Source: Antitrichia curtipendula (taxonomy: Eukaryota; Streptophyta; Bryopsida; Hypnales; Leucodontaceae). Taken from it: DNA of 64,000 nt. The translations under genes were made by a program, and so were the position numbers. The stretch covers positions 14,322,001 through 14,386,000 of the forward strand of contig OX579639.1 in assembly GCA_951230915.1 (NCBI GenBank), written 5' to 3'. This document shows, one piece after another, positions 38,379-51,148 of this stretch (position 1 is the stretch's first letter; each line of letters opens with the position of its first letter). Under the pieces are notes generated by a model. It saw only the letters and a program-made list of their open reading frames with translations, made no database searches and was not told where the DNA came from.

Positions 38379-38717
38379 ATCTTATTCTCATCTATGTGCA
38401 CACGAATTGTCTTCAAAGATAGTCCTTCATATTACCACAATTTTTTATTTTTGGTGGGGTGGGTAGGGTGATGATGGTAAATGGATTTTTTTGGACATTT
38501 GTACTTTTAAGCACAACTTGGTCTGAGTGCATCCAAATACAAAGTGTTAAATACAATCAGGCTTGACGTGCATTGGAGTATCTTAACCTTGATTTTTTGA
38601 ACACTTTCGATTTTGATTTTTAACCAATGTTGAGCATCTAGCATCGCAACTTCAGGTGAGTGTGTAGCGGAAAAAATAATTCTTAAGCAAAAAAACCACC
38701 TGACATGCAATCCTCGG

Positions 38718-39919
38718 CATAACATTCAAGAGCTGTGAGAGCAGCTCCCTTCCCTCTGACGGAATGATGTGGTATATTCCACATCATTTCATCCAAAGGA
38801 TGAAATGGTGTGGAATATTCCACACCCAACATTAGCTAATAAGCCACGCGTCAATAATGTCAGACTTCTGCTCAGGGCCAAGGTCATGACTGCACAATCG
38901 GGTTACTGGGAAATTGAATACTTTTAATTTCAACAAAACCAAAAAAATAGCTTAAGATAAATGACAAACAATTCAGTGCGGTTAATAATTTCAATGTCGG
39001 AATTCCATCACTTTGCATTGTAAGCCTTTCACGTTTTGTGATATGGAATTAGAAGACAATTCTTTATGTACATATGGGGTGGTAAGAGGTAGAACAACCC
39101 ATGTGGGATATGTAATTTAGAATTTGTAATTTCTCAACCGCTCATAGTTAAGTCTAAAGTAGGAATTGTGTTAAAATTATAATTTCAGACCTCATTTAGA
39201 CATAGTGGAATACCTTTTTTCAAAATACTTTGAACTAATATGGTTGTGTAATCAAGCTAAGTTTCATCTCCAAAAATCCGTTTGAGATTTAGATCTTCCA
39301 CTCAAAAGTTATGGACAAATTTCAGAGAGGATGTATGAAAATGTAAAAAAAAAATCCTTTTCAACCCTTCTATGAAATTTGTCTATAACTTTTGAGTGGA
39401 AGATTAAAATCTCAAACGGATTTTTGGAGATGAAATTTAACTTGATTTCCCAACTTATTCTAGTTCAAAGTATTTTGAAAAAAGGTATTCCACTATGCCT
39501 AAATGAGGTCTGAAATTATAATTTTAACACAATTCTTACTTTAGACTTAACTATGAGCGGTTGAGAAATTACAAACTCTAAATTACATATCCCACATGGA
39601 TTGTTCTATCTCCTACCACCCCAATTGTACATAAAGAGCTTTTCTTTTCTACAAAAAAATCAGAATAAATTGTTGATGGCAAATGATTAGATTTCATTGG
39701 TATACCCAATGAAGTCTTTGGGTTTTGACAGACCATCTATCTTTAAAATTTTTTGTTTGTATATTTTGTCCTAGAATAAGCCAAAAAAATAGATCGCACC
39801 GTAAATGTACTGGCATTGTCTCGGTCCTGAAGCATACATTAATAACATGTGGATGCATTTCGTGGATGAAGACTTCAGAGAGGCAAAGGCAGCCTCTCTG
39901 AAGGCTCTTGAATGTTATG
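38718..39919 (-). mobile_element. Foldback transposon-like element, copy 2
   Basis: This is the same element as 415-1559 but inverted. It has CATAACATTCAAGAGC at 38718 and its mirror ending at 39919, with arms near 39050-39330 and 39366-39640. It carries an extra palindrome at about 38765-38830 (TGTGGTATATTCCACA and GTGTGGAATATTCCACAC). Beside the terminus at 39919 both strands stay open for about 80 codons in the same way as in copy 1. Confidence 0.7.
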
Positions 39920-40894
39920 GGAGGCCCGATTTTTCTCACATGCACGTGGATGAAACCGTTTTAGAACCAAACTTTGTACCTTCATAACTTTTGCATACAC
40001 TATCCAAATGCCACGCGCGTAGGCGAATTTCAGCACCTTTCTGTCAAAATAGTTTATTTTTTGTAGCTCAACAATTCGGCAACTTGATTTAGATTTTTTG
40101 ACTTTCGGCATTTTGCTTCTTCTAATTTCCAAACACTCCTAATTTGGGGATTGATTTCTTCTATTCATGCTTGAACGTGTTCTTTTTTCTAACTTTTCTC
40201 AAGAATAATTTTTGGATATTTTAGAACTAGCAACAAATGATTTTTTTTCCTTTTCCAGATTTTCAGATATAGTTGTACAATTTTTAAAAATTGTAGACAC
40301 GATCCAAAATTTCCGTACTTGTTTCCAAAACTATGAAAATTCGACCAGCCTAACATTAATATTAGTAAATAGGGGACAGTAGTAAAAAGTGGCGGTTGGG
40401 GGGGCGGGACCCACCTTATCCCACTTTCAGAGACTTGCTTTTTCCAAGCTGCGTCAAGTTGCTGGGGAAACGACAGCTGAGAATGCAGATCCAGTGTTCC
40501 ATGTTGTGGTCCTCTTTTGCCGTGCTGAGTAAAAAGTAAGGCAATGCTTCATGATTTGCAACCAACGGATCCCTCAACTACATCACCCTTTGCTCCTTGT
40601 CACGTGAACAAACACGACATTCTTCACACACACATTACCCCCCCCCCCCCCCCCCCCCTTTTTAAACCCCATAATAAACCCCATTAAAAATCCCATAATA
40701 AAAACCATTTAAACCCCATTAAAAAACCCATAAAAAAACTACATTTAAACCCCCATTAAACCACCACCCCATTTAAAAACCCCACGTAAAATCCCACGTA
40801 AAAACCCCATTCAAAAAACAATTAAAGAAACATATTCTTTTAGAAGAACCCAGAAAGACTCTCTCCCTTATTCTATAAACCACTCTTGGGAAAT
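39920..40894. other. Intergenic DNA with C tract and degenerate AACCCCAT repeats
   Basis: A 21-base C run at 40638-40658 is followed to about 40810 by irregular AACCCCATTAAA units. No gene is recognised. Confidence 0.6.
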
Positions 40895-41090
40895 GTCCCG
40901 AAATGTCCCGTTCAATCGGCGGGAAGCTTCTGTGCCGTAATGCCCGATTATGCGGACAAAACCGCATAATCGGGGATTACGGATTTTTCATCTGGCTCAT
41001 TGTTTTCATCCCATTTTCATCGCGATTTCGTCGTGATTTACGTCGGGCAATACCCTTATCGTCGGGCATTGCCCTATACGTAATTACCTG
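40895..41090. repeat. GC-richer palindromic repeat, copy 1
   Basis: It contains a hairpin with 21-base arms (CCGTAATGCCCGATTATGCGG and its mirror, one mismatch) and then GTCGGGCAATACCC...GGGCATTGCCCTATAC. The same order of blocks recurs at 41925-42190. Confidence 0.65.
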
Positions 41091-41628
41091 AAGAACCGAC
41101 TCCCCCACTACTGTCTCTGAAGTGAGCACGCGCACCGCAAGGATGCTAAACCCGGAATCCCGGATCCTCTTCCAACACCTTAGTTCTCCGCGTCCCAGTT
41201 TAGTTTAGTTTTTTATTTTTTATTTTTGAACCAATGGGAGACCCACTGCATTACAGAAAAAAGCACCAATACCAAACAGCCACGTCCCAGATTTCATCCC
41301 TGCACTGGCTGGCTTCCGACTGTGTTTTTTTGTCGCTCGGAAATTCAGTTTATCTTACTAATTCAGAACATCCACGTGCACTGGCTCTACTCTGATTCGT
41401 CAGTAATCTGTCCAGCCCCCATTTTTATTTATTTATTTTCTGAATGTCAAATCCACACTGGCTGATAACTTATCATCAGAGGTTCAGAGCAGCCCTGCAA
41501 CAGCAACAACAACAATGACATCCAGATCCAGGGTTTCTGTTTTGAGCGGAATTTCGCTCAGACCGCCAAAAAAAAAATTGGGCCTCTGACAACAGTTCCC
41601 TCTATAAATTAAGCCCATAAGGTAACAA

Positions 41629-41896
41629 AGGTTAGAAATCGCCCACCCAAGAGCTGAAACTGAATTTTGGGGGAGACGAAGCTTCTTGAAATAATTTTCA
41701 GTGAATTTTCCTTGAAAGAGAAGTGAAATTGGCATCTAATCCAAGTTGTTTCATCTTTTTTGAAGTTGAAATGGCATAGGGCTCTAAAATCGCCCACCTC
41801 TTAAAATGTGTATTGTTTTGTACATTGTTGAAGGCTATGAAAAAGGGAACATGTACATGTAATATACATTTGAGGATGTGGGCGGTTTTAGAACCT
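41629..41896 (+). mobile_element. TGTACA-hairpin repeat, copy 2
   Basis: Inverted termini AGGTTAGAAATCGCCCAC and AGGTTCTAAAACCGCCCAC (right, reverse complement) bound 268 bp. The right half carries GTACATTG...GTACATGTAATATACATTTGA. It is a reverse-orientation match to 14657-14940. Confidence 0.65.
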
Positions 41897-41924
41897 GTGC
41901 AGTTTCAGAACGTAAACCACTGGA

Positions 41925-42190
41925 GGGAAATATCCCGTTCATTCTGCGGGGAAGTTTCTGCGCCGTAATGCCCGATTACGCAGGTTTGCCCGCGTAATCG
42001 GGGATTACGGATTTTTCATCCAGATTTTTTCTGTTCGTCGAATTTCCCACCTGCGGTTTACGCCGGGCAATACCCTTGTCGTCAGGGATTTCGTCAAATA
42101 ATCGGCCCTCCTCGTCAGGCTCCGCCCTCCTCGTCGGCCAATTATTTGGCGAAATCCCCTCCTCCTCGGGCATTGCCCTATACCTATTAC
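41925..42190. repeat. GC-richer palindromic repeat, copy 2
   Basis: It has the same block order as 40895-41090: CCGTAATGCCCGATTACGC, CGGGGATTACGGATTTTTCATC and GGGCAATACCCTT. An added palindrome, GGGATTTCGTCAAATAAT...ATTATTTGGCGAAATCCC, surrounds CCTCCTCGTC repeats. Confidence 0.65.
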
Positions 42191-42317
42191 CTTACAAGAA
42201 GGCCAACAAGCAGACACATGCCCTCCAAAACCAACCCTCATATTGACCTCCATGGGAACTCACCGGCTTAACTGACTTGATAAGGTACTGGTTGGAATGA
42301 GTGATGGGATTCCAATA

Positions 42318-42573
42318 AGGTAACTACACCTAAAATCACGCACTACAGATCCTCGCCTAAAAAATGTACTTCACGAGAGTCGATGATCGCTCTTTAGGAA
42401 CACACATTTTTCAGCGCTTTGAACATTTCGTAGTTTATTCATATGGTGTCCAAAAAAATTGCATTCGAAGAGAATCTGGAATCCCCTTTTTCCACTACCA
42501 AAAAAATTCCAGTATAATAATGGGGGACCCTGCTGAATTGGTTTATTTTGTGCGATTTCAGGTGTAGTTGCCT
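42318..42573. mobile_element. GGTAACTACACCTA MITE family, best-preserved copy
   Basis: Inverted termini AGGTAACTACACCT and AGGCAACTACACCT are each bordered by TA (42316-42317 and 42574-42575). The element is 256 bp and non-coding. Diverged relatives lie at 37568-37855, about 15640-15930 and about 62170-62430. Confidence 0.7.
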
Positions 42574-42750
42574 TACCTTGTTGTTGGCAGAATATTTTCA
42601 GAATATTTGTACACCACTAAACCACCGATCATTCCACAGCCAGTGGCAGTGGCAGTTGTAAGGTAGTCGTCCACCTTCTAATCCAGTGGATGGATTCTTT
42701 TGTTACATCCTGCAACTTGCTGATAAAAATTGAGCCGGCCAGGCAGGCAG

Positions 42751-42865
42751 TTTATTTTATTTTATTTTATTTTATTTATTTTTAAAATTTAAAGTTATTT
42801 TATTTATTTTGGAATTTTAAATTTATTTATTTATTTTAAATTTAAATTTAAGTTTTATTTTATTT
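42751..42865. repeat. TTTTA microsatellite
   Basis: Repeated TTTTA units grade into TTTA and ATTT repeats. Confidence 0.85.
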
Positions 42866-43245
42866 TGTTTTATTTATCGTTATCTTAGTCGAAGTGGGAA
42901 ATTCCATGAAAAAGCTCAGCTAGCCCGACTCACTCCATACAACACGAAGGTCATGTGAACAGAGCGAGAGTCGGTCCAGTTGCGTCCCAGTGGCAGTAGG
43001 GGGACTGCCACGTGGAATTCCAGTGCACTGACGGAGATGGAGAGGCGGGGACGGAGGATGCAATGCAGGGGCCACCAACAAGGCGAATGGCGTCAAGTGG
43101 CAACTCCCAATTTACTCCAAGTCAGCATTCGCTTCTTCTTCTTCTTTTTCTTTGAATTTTTTTTTTATACTCTTCAAGTCGGTTCCATCCTTGGAAGAAA
43201 TCAATGTGTCCAGTTCCGACTGAGTGCCCAATTTGAGGCAGTCTC

Positions 43246-43434
43246 CACTAATGATGGTAAATAGTGTTACCTATACTAATTGATTTTAAAAAGCCATAAC
43301 TTTTTACTCATGATGAATATTTTTACCAACTATGGATTTAGAGTTTTCCCACTTAGAATGATACTAGGATTTATACACTTATAGCATTTCTAAAACAGTT
43401 AGCATGGGTAACACTAAATACCATTATTAGTACT
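43246..43434. mobile_element. MITE with ACTAATGATGGTA termini
   Basis: The left end CACTAATGATGGTAAATAGT is mirrored by the right end, which in reverse reads ACTAATAATGGTATTTAGT; both continue into GTTACC. It spans about 189 bp, lies just left of the TTAA element at 43490, and is non-coding. Confidence 0.65.
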
Positions 43435-43489
43435 GCACACAAAACTCTCCAAAAAAAAACACAAGGAATTTATTAACCAGTTTCGTTAA

Positions 43490-44434
43490 CCCCTAAAGGA
43501 CCAAGTGTCCGTTCAGCGTATGCAAGAAATCTCGGGTAGGTTCCTACAAAGTCATTTTCGGTTGGATGTTCATGAAATTTGGACACAATGTGGAATTATG
43601 TACCTCCTTCTTGAAAAACTAATTTTTTTTCCGATCGGGTGCCCGGATCCAAAGTTATGTTGCCTTGAACTTTTCGGGCAGCTTGGGCAATTTGGGAATC
43701 TTTGGAGAATCTTTTGCAAAAAATATCATAAAGTTTTGAAATTTGGCATGTATGTAACTAATAAAGTATGGCATACAATTATTTAAAAAAATATAAATTT
43801 TAGTTGTCCAATCACATTCTACGAGCAGTCAAACTTTGTTAGCTATGTTGGGGTAGTTTCAAGAAAAAACATTTTCTTCTAACTTCAAACCCTATTATCT
43901 TGCAATTAGTGAAGTCAAAATTCTTGAAATTTTTGCCAAGTATTCCAAATGTTAGTCTCTAATTTTTCACCGTTTGGATTTCAAATAAAATATTTCCTCA
44001 TTGCACAAAAAAATAACTAGTGTATTGCCAATTCATTAAACCTCCTTGCATTGCAGGGTGATTTAGAATAAGCTAGACTCTATATTTTTTTCTAAATTTT
44101 TTTGTGAGTGAACCTAATATCATATACTTATAAATGGTCAAAAATCTCATGTTTGTGTAGAACAAAATTTTTACTCCAAATGAGGCCCAAGTCTGCTGAC
44201 CCTGTTTTGCAGGATTGGAAAAAAGTTTTTTTTCTCACTTCAAATGCTATAATCTTTTAATCTGCGCGGTGAAAAGGGCTGAAATTTTTTCTACACTTTG
44301 GTAAAATAATTTACTTTAGTTTTGTATGGTTGAAATTCCAAAAAAAAGTTTTGATTTTCTTTTTTGAATTAACATACCAAAAAGTCACAGTTTTTGGAAT
44401 GTCTCGCTGGAAACCCCCCTTGGTCCTTTAGGGG
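43490..44434. mobile_element. TTAA-flanked piggyBac-like element, best copy (945 bp)
   Basis: Perfect 16-bp inverted termini CCCCTAAAGGACCAAG are bordered on both sides by TTAA (43486-43489 and 44435-44438). The interior is AT-rich without a transposase frame. Its right part is distantly similar to the family at 51149 (CACTTCAAATGCTATAATCTTTTAATC), and its left part resembles the copy starting at 63741. TTAA duplication plus CCC termini points to piggyBac-type mobilisation; this is inferred from the ends only. Confidence 0.75.
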
Positions 44435-44936
44435 TTAATGAAATTGGTGAAAACCCACAACTTTTATTAGCACTTTCAGGAAGGAAGCGCGTTTTGAAAA
44501 CTCAATTCTGCACCTGCCCTAAGTAGTACTTTTTGAGAGCTTTGTGTGCATTAGACTTGGGTTTAGCGCAGGAATTGCGCGAGTTTTAACAGAATTGGTG
44601 TTAGGATTGGTTGATAGTATTTATGTTCAACAAGGGCGTTGAAATCACACGCTGGAATTGTGTCGGAGTCATGAAATTGACAATAAGAAGAATTTGACAT
44701 AATGTTGGTCGCTCGCTCTGTAATTTGCGAGAGGAGAATGGAACATGGTTTTGGGTACCTCTCCCATTGTCTTGGTGTGGGATCTAGACTGAACAAATAG
44801 AATCAATTAATTCACATCAACTGAAGAAAAACTGGATCAACACTCTTTCTTCTGGTGTTGGATCCAAAGACCATTGAATGGGAATGAAAGAATCTCTTGC
44901 GGATTGAGTTCTATTCAATGCCCGCTTCAATATATG

Positions 44937-44990
44937 AAGGGTTTAGGGTTTAGGGTTCCATTTTGGAACCAATGAACCCTAAACCCTTTC
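44937..44990. repeat. Telomere-like hairpin
   Basis: GAAGGGTTTAGGGTTTAGGG is followed 20 bases later by AACCCTAAACCC, so the TTTAGGG repeats occur in inverted orientation and can form a hairpin. Confidence 0.8.
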
Positions 44991-46638
44991 AATAAGTCCG
45001 TTTGTTCAACTTGGTGGTCCCGCATCAATATTTTGTTTCCAAATCTGAGGTCGATGTTGCAAGAACGATTAATTTGTAGGACTCTTTCTTCTTGAAAAAA
45101 AAATGTCAGGACGGACTCTGATATTTTCAAATTCACAAGATAGAGCTCATTGCAAATTAGCTGTTGAAACGAGCATATATCAGAGGTCTGCGTGCCTTGT
45201 GAGCCAGTTTCCTTCTTTCTTTTCCTTCTGAATGAATACTTAAACTTCGCCGCCTTCAAGCAAATGAATGTGAGTCAGTTTCTTTCAAATGACACGATTC
45301 CGGCGGCAAAAAATTGTGACATATGTGTACATAAATTTAGGTCTTAAATTAAGGATAGGTATGAATTTTATGTTTTTCAGGACGTGCATTTCGAAAGGGT
45401 GCCAAAGTATTGTAACCCTGCCCGTTTAACCAAATTGTGGTTCCCTGGAAGCACGCTTATTGCTGGTTTCTGATCTTACGAGCTCTAGTGATGTTTCCAG
45501 GTTTTCGAATTCGAGTTGCTTGAATGCCAGGTGACCTTCAATTCTAAGACTTTTGAAATTCCGCACCTGGTGGATCGAGGTTCATCATGGTTGAAATTTG
45601 AAAGTAGTGTAAGAATTCTATGCAAAAAATCATGGTCTTTCCTTTCCTCAGGGGTCCTGAATTGCATCATTCAAGATTTTCCAGAATTGGGAGCAATTTT
45701 CAATGAAGTCAATAGAACTAGATGATATAGTCGTGAACTAAAATGGGTTGCTATTGCTTCTTGTTGTGGCGAAAGTTGTTGTGGCAATATGTGACACATT
45801 CAAGGGCTGAAATTTAGGCCACGTAATTCGAAGTGCATAGATGGGTTTCTAGAAACTCAAGTTTTGTTGCCACTCACAGATGCAAAATATTCTACCCCTC
45901 TTTTACTTTTGACTCGTGGAAACAATCGGCCTACCTGAATAATGTTGTTCGTGTGACTGGCTTTATCAGTTGACCAATTTCAAGAAGCTCCGCATTCAAC
46001 CTTTTCAACAAATACTAGATTGAATGGTTGATCGAGGTCGTCAACGAACGCCCTTCAAGAATGAGCTTGAAGCCCCATGTGGAAGAGATTTATGAGAACT
46101 AGTATGACACATTGGTATGAATTGAAAAGGAAAAAAGGAAAAAAAAAGGATTGATCCTTATGAGTCTGCAGCACATCATGCACAAAAGAAAAAACCCTGG
46201 CTTTTTGACAAAGCGACCGCGAATTAAAGAAGAGTACGAGGGAGACCGAGCTAGGTTGGAATATATATATGCACAGAAACATAGACTCAGCAAATTAAAG
46301 ACATGCTCTTCAAACACTTACCTGCATTTTGTTTTTGGTACACTTTTCTACATAATTATACATTTTGTTCCCATCCCCCACCTCTGGAAAATCGATGGAA
46401 AATTGGAAATATACTGAATTTCCCATTGTTGTGTGCAGCATTTCTGTCTTACAATATCAATGCACCCAGCTCTTGCACCGCAGCAGTCCGTTTCATATTA
46501 TGATTTCATCAGAATCCAGTCTTGGAAGAAACGATTCAACGCCAGTATTCTCTTCTGATTTTATTTCCAATCCGCAACCTGCACAATTTCTCGCTACTAG
46601 AATTTCGGGAGGGTACGTTTACCTGACCGTTTTTTTAC

Positions 46639-46710
46639 AGCAACGTTTCGGAGGATGCTCGTAGGGTTTAGGGTTGTTAGGGTTATAGGGTTTAGGGTTT
46701 AGCAACGTTT
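46639..46710. repeat. Interstitial telomere-like tract between direct repeats
   Basis: Irregular TTTAGGG repeats at 46662-46700 lie between two copies of AGCAACGTTT (46639-46648 and 46701-46710). Confidence 0.75.
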
Positions 46711-48180
46711 TTCAGCAAACAAGAAAGTTTTGGATCAATCATACTTCAGCAACATGCAAAAAAGAATCAGCGAACATGTTAAAAAACATTATTCACTATC
46801 GACAATGTTTAGTAGCAACTTTTAATGTGAAGTCTGGAATTGAATCAAGTTTTAGTGTCGACTGTCAGCAAATTTCAAAAGGGGCTACAATCGGGTGTTG
46901 CAGGGGTGCATGAATTTGAGCACCGAATTCGGTTCAAGTCTCATTGTTGGAACTCATCTATTATTGCAGGAATGCAACACCTCTCAATCGGAGGAGGGGA
47001 TTCCACTGGAAACTCCAACATACGGGACAAGTTTTTACATTGTGGATCCTACACACTTTGGAAAGTACTCTGAATGTTTGAAATTTCTCATCAAATTCTG
47101 TGGAGATCAAGAGACTGGATGATGAGCTCTTCAACTGATATGCAGATTCTTTTTCTTTGGTTGAGAGTTTGAGACAAATCTCACTTCAAGGCAAGGAAAG
47201 GCAAGAAAGAAAGCCTTCGTCTGGTCAAAAGTACGGCGGTCAAGAAGAAGAAGTAGAATGAACTTTAGTTGTATGATGAGCATGAAATGAAGAGTTTGTT
47301 GGGGATAGTTCTACTATTGAAACCATGAATGCTTTCAAGGTACTATGGCAGTGCTATTTTGGTGTGGTAGTAAAAGCTTCATTCCTTTGTCATCATGCTG
47401 AAGCCTTGAATTGAATTTCTGGTTCAAAGTCTTGTGCTGGTGGGGAACTCAATATCATTGTTGTATGGTGGCAACTATGGGTTAGGTGATTGCAAAGCAT
47501 GCAAGGTTATTAAGAATAATCACCGGTTAGGGCCTATTGAGCTGCATGCGATGAGGTTGGTATTGACCTGTAATTATTCTTGAGGGCTTGGACTACTTTG
47601 CAAGTAACGAACATAATGTCAATGTAGGAGAGTTGAATTGTTTGACTTCTTTGATTGCTCAACCAATCAAAACATGCCACAGTGGTGAAAGTCTCTTTAC
47701 ATTTATATTATGCTAGGTGGATGCACATGCACTAAATAAATGTTGGTAGTAGTAGAGATTTCTCTTATATTTCTTCCGCTGCCAGACCAATGAAATTTCT
47801 ACTTCATACTACCTTTTTGAAAATTTGCACAAGGCAAGGAGTGAGCATTATCAGTTTTAATCTGCCTCTCCTTTACCAATCAAAATATGTCTTGACAACA
47901 AAACTCTCTTGCATTGACATTATGGTAGCATATTACCTTATATGAATAGCCAAATCTATAAAAAAAAAAAATTATGTTTGATTGGATTTGTTACTATTGG
48001 TGTATTGATTTGATGAGAACTTCTACTAGTACTATAATATTGCAAATTGAATATCATCTAATGTTTAGTGTTAGCAAGTCAACTTATACAATAGTATTTA
48101 TAATTAGACTGTTACAGTCTCTTTTGAATGCATAGTGAGGAGAGTGCAGAGAATTAATATTTTTTTAATTTAACTTTAAA

Positions 48181-51148
48181 TTCCTCACCCATCCCAATCC
48201 TTGTTAACTTACCTAACCTCAATTAACCACCCCAACCCAACCCTAGTTAACTAACCTAACTCCACTCTAGTTAACCAACCAAAATCAACTCCAATTAGAT
48301 AACCCACCTCCCTTATATAAAATCTAGATGTAAATGTGAAGACAAACGATATGGGTTAATGCTTTTGTATCTGTGTCGTATTTTGTATTCATATGTATAT
48401 ATTGTATGGTATTTTGATTAACAACAGGGGAAGGGAGTTGTAGATTTTTTCCAAAATTAATCGACAATTCTAATTTTTCCGTGCCGGGGAAAGGGAGGGG
48501 ATTTGGGGAGGTGTGTGTGCTGCATCTTTTCAGTGGATAGTAATAATTAGATACCTAATAAAAAACATCAAACTAGTAAGGAACAAATTGGCTTACGGAG
48601 ATTGACAGAAGGCATAGTTATCATTAATTCTCCATCAAATGGTTGTATCATGGGCCTACCAACCAACCTGAACCAATAAATACAAACCATATTATAACAT
48701 TAGTAGAATTCTCTTCCAAACCTGGGATTTTCTTTTCAACAAATTTTTGCTAAAAAATAATTAATTACTTAGAGGGAATATTTAGCAAGATATTTTCTTT
48801 TCAATGGATGAAATTGATAAACTGCTATCAAGTCTTGGGATGGGATCACTATTTTGGATGAAAAAATAGATTTTCATCCATACATTGTAGGTTTCATCCA
48901 TTTCCATGGATGTAAATAGCTTTGTCACTCCAATGAAGATTGCTTTTTGCACTACTTGGAATAAATGGAAAAAAAAATTGCTCCGGACTAGAACTTTCTC
49001 AATGAATTGATCTACACGTAATTGTGACTCTTATCCAAAAGTGTCTCAATGGATTTGGATTGAATCTTTGATGGACTTGGCCCTATCATCAAAATAGTCG
49101 ATTTAAAGGTTCATGATTGGATAGGATGAATATACAGATACATTATTTTTGTCAAAGTCATTGAACGGGCACTCATAATCCTTAGTGACCTTATTGAGTT
49201 CACCTTGGATTTCTAGAAGAATGTCAACGTTGACTAAGGTAGTCACTCAAAAATGATTCCAATTGCTTTTTGGACCAATAGGTGCATTCTTCATTTCTAC
49301 AATGATATATATGGAAAGTCATCCATCAAGCTACTCTTTGGCTTCAACATCTTTACAAAGATTGAACTAAATAATTTATTTGTGACCTTTCATCTCAAAG
49401 TGTCTCAATGGATTTGTATTCAATGAATTGAATTAAGGTAACTTCACCTAATCATGCCCCTTATCCAAAAGTGATCCCTATAGATTCTTGTCAAGAAAAA
49501 TTATGGCAATTTAGTATTAGGAACCATGCTTAGATATTTAGTTGAATGTTTTTAAGTGCACATACTTAACCCTTACTTGAAAGTGATCCCAATAGATTCT
49601 ATACAGCAAAAATTGTGGCTATTTTGTAGTGCAAGGGAACCATGCTTAGATGTTTAGTTGAATGTTTTTTAAGTGTAACGTAGGAGGTCCATGGCATGCC
49701 CATTTAAGAGCTGGAAATCAATATCTTTCAATGAATTTTTTCTGAAAAATAAAATAAAATAGACTATGTTCCTCAATATATAAATGAAATTGGCATCTAG
49801 CTAATTGAAGTCGTTTCATATTTTTTTGGAGCTTCATGGAATTAGTTATGAATTTTTGAAGTTGAAACTCACTAGTAAGTAAAAGCATTCATTTCTTGAA
49901 ATATACACTTTTTGTACATTGCTGAAGCAATGAAAAAGCAAAATGTACAAATAGTGTACATTTGAAGACGTGGTTGTTTCTGTAGAGCTTGAGTGCTTTA
50001 TAGACCTCCTACAATATTTTACATATGATTGTAAACCTTGCATAGTTGATGAATGTGTTAAGAGTCGGTTTCACTTTAGAGCCAATGAAAACATTTTGGA
50101 TGAGGCAACCTTAGTTGGTTTTTTACCCCCCAAAATGCTTGAGTAGCAAGGCTAGCTAGGTTTTTTAGGGCATGTATAGTTGGATGATATTACTGTTTCA
50201 TCAACTCGTTATGAGGAAATTGAACCCACAAAGAGGCTTTGAGTTTTCTTACTAATTTTAATACTAATTGAATGAGAATGAGGATGCCAACATCTTCATA
50301 AAGACCACTACATAGGATTGCTTGTAGCCACTTGGTGTGTAGAAATTTGTGGGAGGCATGTGCTCCATCCTCCATTTTGGAACCATCAGTAGATTTATGA
50401 AATTAAAGAGATGGATTGGATAATGATTACGAATTTTTGAGTTCACCATATGGTTCTTGGCTCAATTAATGAGTTGAAAAGGCTCTTTTTATCCAAAATT
50501 TATAGGATTGAGAAGATGGATTGGATAATGATGAATTTTTTTTGAATTCATCATGCAATTATTGGCCCATCTAGTGAGTTGAGAAGGCTCTTCCCATCCA
50601 AATTTTTACATTACAAACAACCTCTTTTGGGATCAAATTTTCTCCTAATAGGCTAAATTGTATGTTGTTTTTGGGGGGCAATAAAGTATTGCATACTAGT
50701 GCTACCTATGCAAGTAACATACATAGGCTCAAGGCATTCATTGCAAACATGAAGTGGGCTAATTTTTTGAATTTTTTGAATTTATTACAAGCTATTTAGT
50801 GAATTTAGAGGCATTTTTTCAGGAATTTGGTGTCATTTATGGAGATAAAGTAGCTTTCAAGGCTTTTTCTAAACTACATCTAAAAAATATATTTCTACAT
50901 GGCATAAGAAAAATTGTCTATTTATAGTGGACCTGCACACAATAAAACACATTTTGACCCTGAACATAAGTATTGAAAATTTGAAAGTTTCAATAAAAAA
51001 AAGAAGCAAATATATGCATTCAAAGAGGCTAAGGATACAATTCAAGATGTAGGGAACGTCCTTTCATTTCCAACTGAGATTAACCACTAAAACCATTGCC
51101 AATTCAACTATCTTGAAGTATTTTGGAAAGACTTGAAGCAATATTTAA
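48181..51148. other. Intergenic DNA with a degenerate copy of the TGTACA repeat
   Basis: The stretch 48181-48310 has irregular AACCTAACTCC/AACCAACC motifs. The segment about 49690-49985 is a third, diverged copy of the TGTACA-hairpin repeat (GAAATTGGCATCTAG, TTTGTACATTGCTGAAGCAA). No gene is recognised. Confidence 0.5.

Larger units (their letters stand above)
44439..48180. other. Unassigned region of ordinary composition
   Basis: It is less AT-rich than its surroundings, with short frames (minus 44927-45259, 110 codons; plus 45516-45725; plus 46895-47122) that I cannot assign. None has recognisable domains or convincing splice structure. A decayed retroelement or gene relic is possible. It holds the two telomere-like tracts listed separately. 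Confidence 0.4.
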
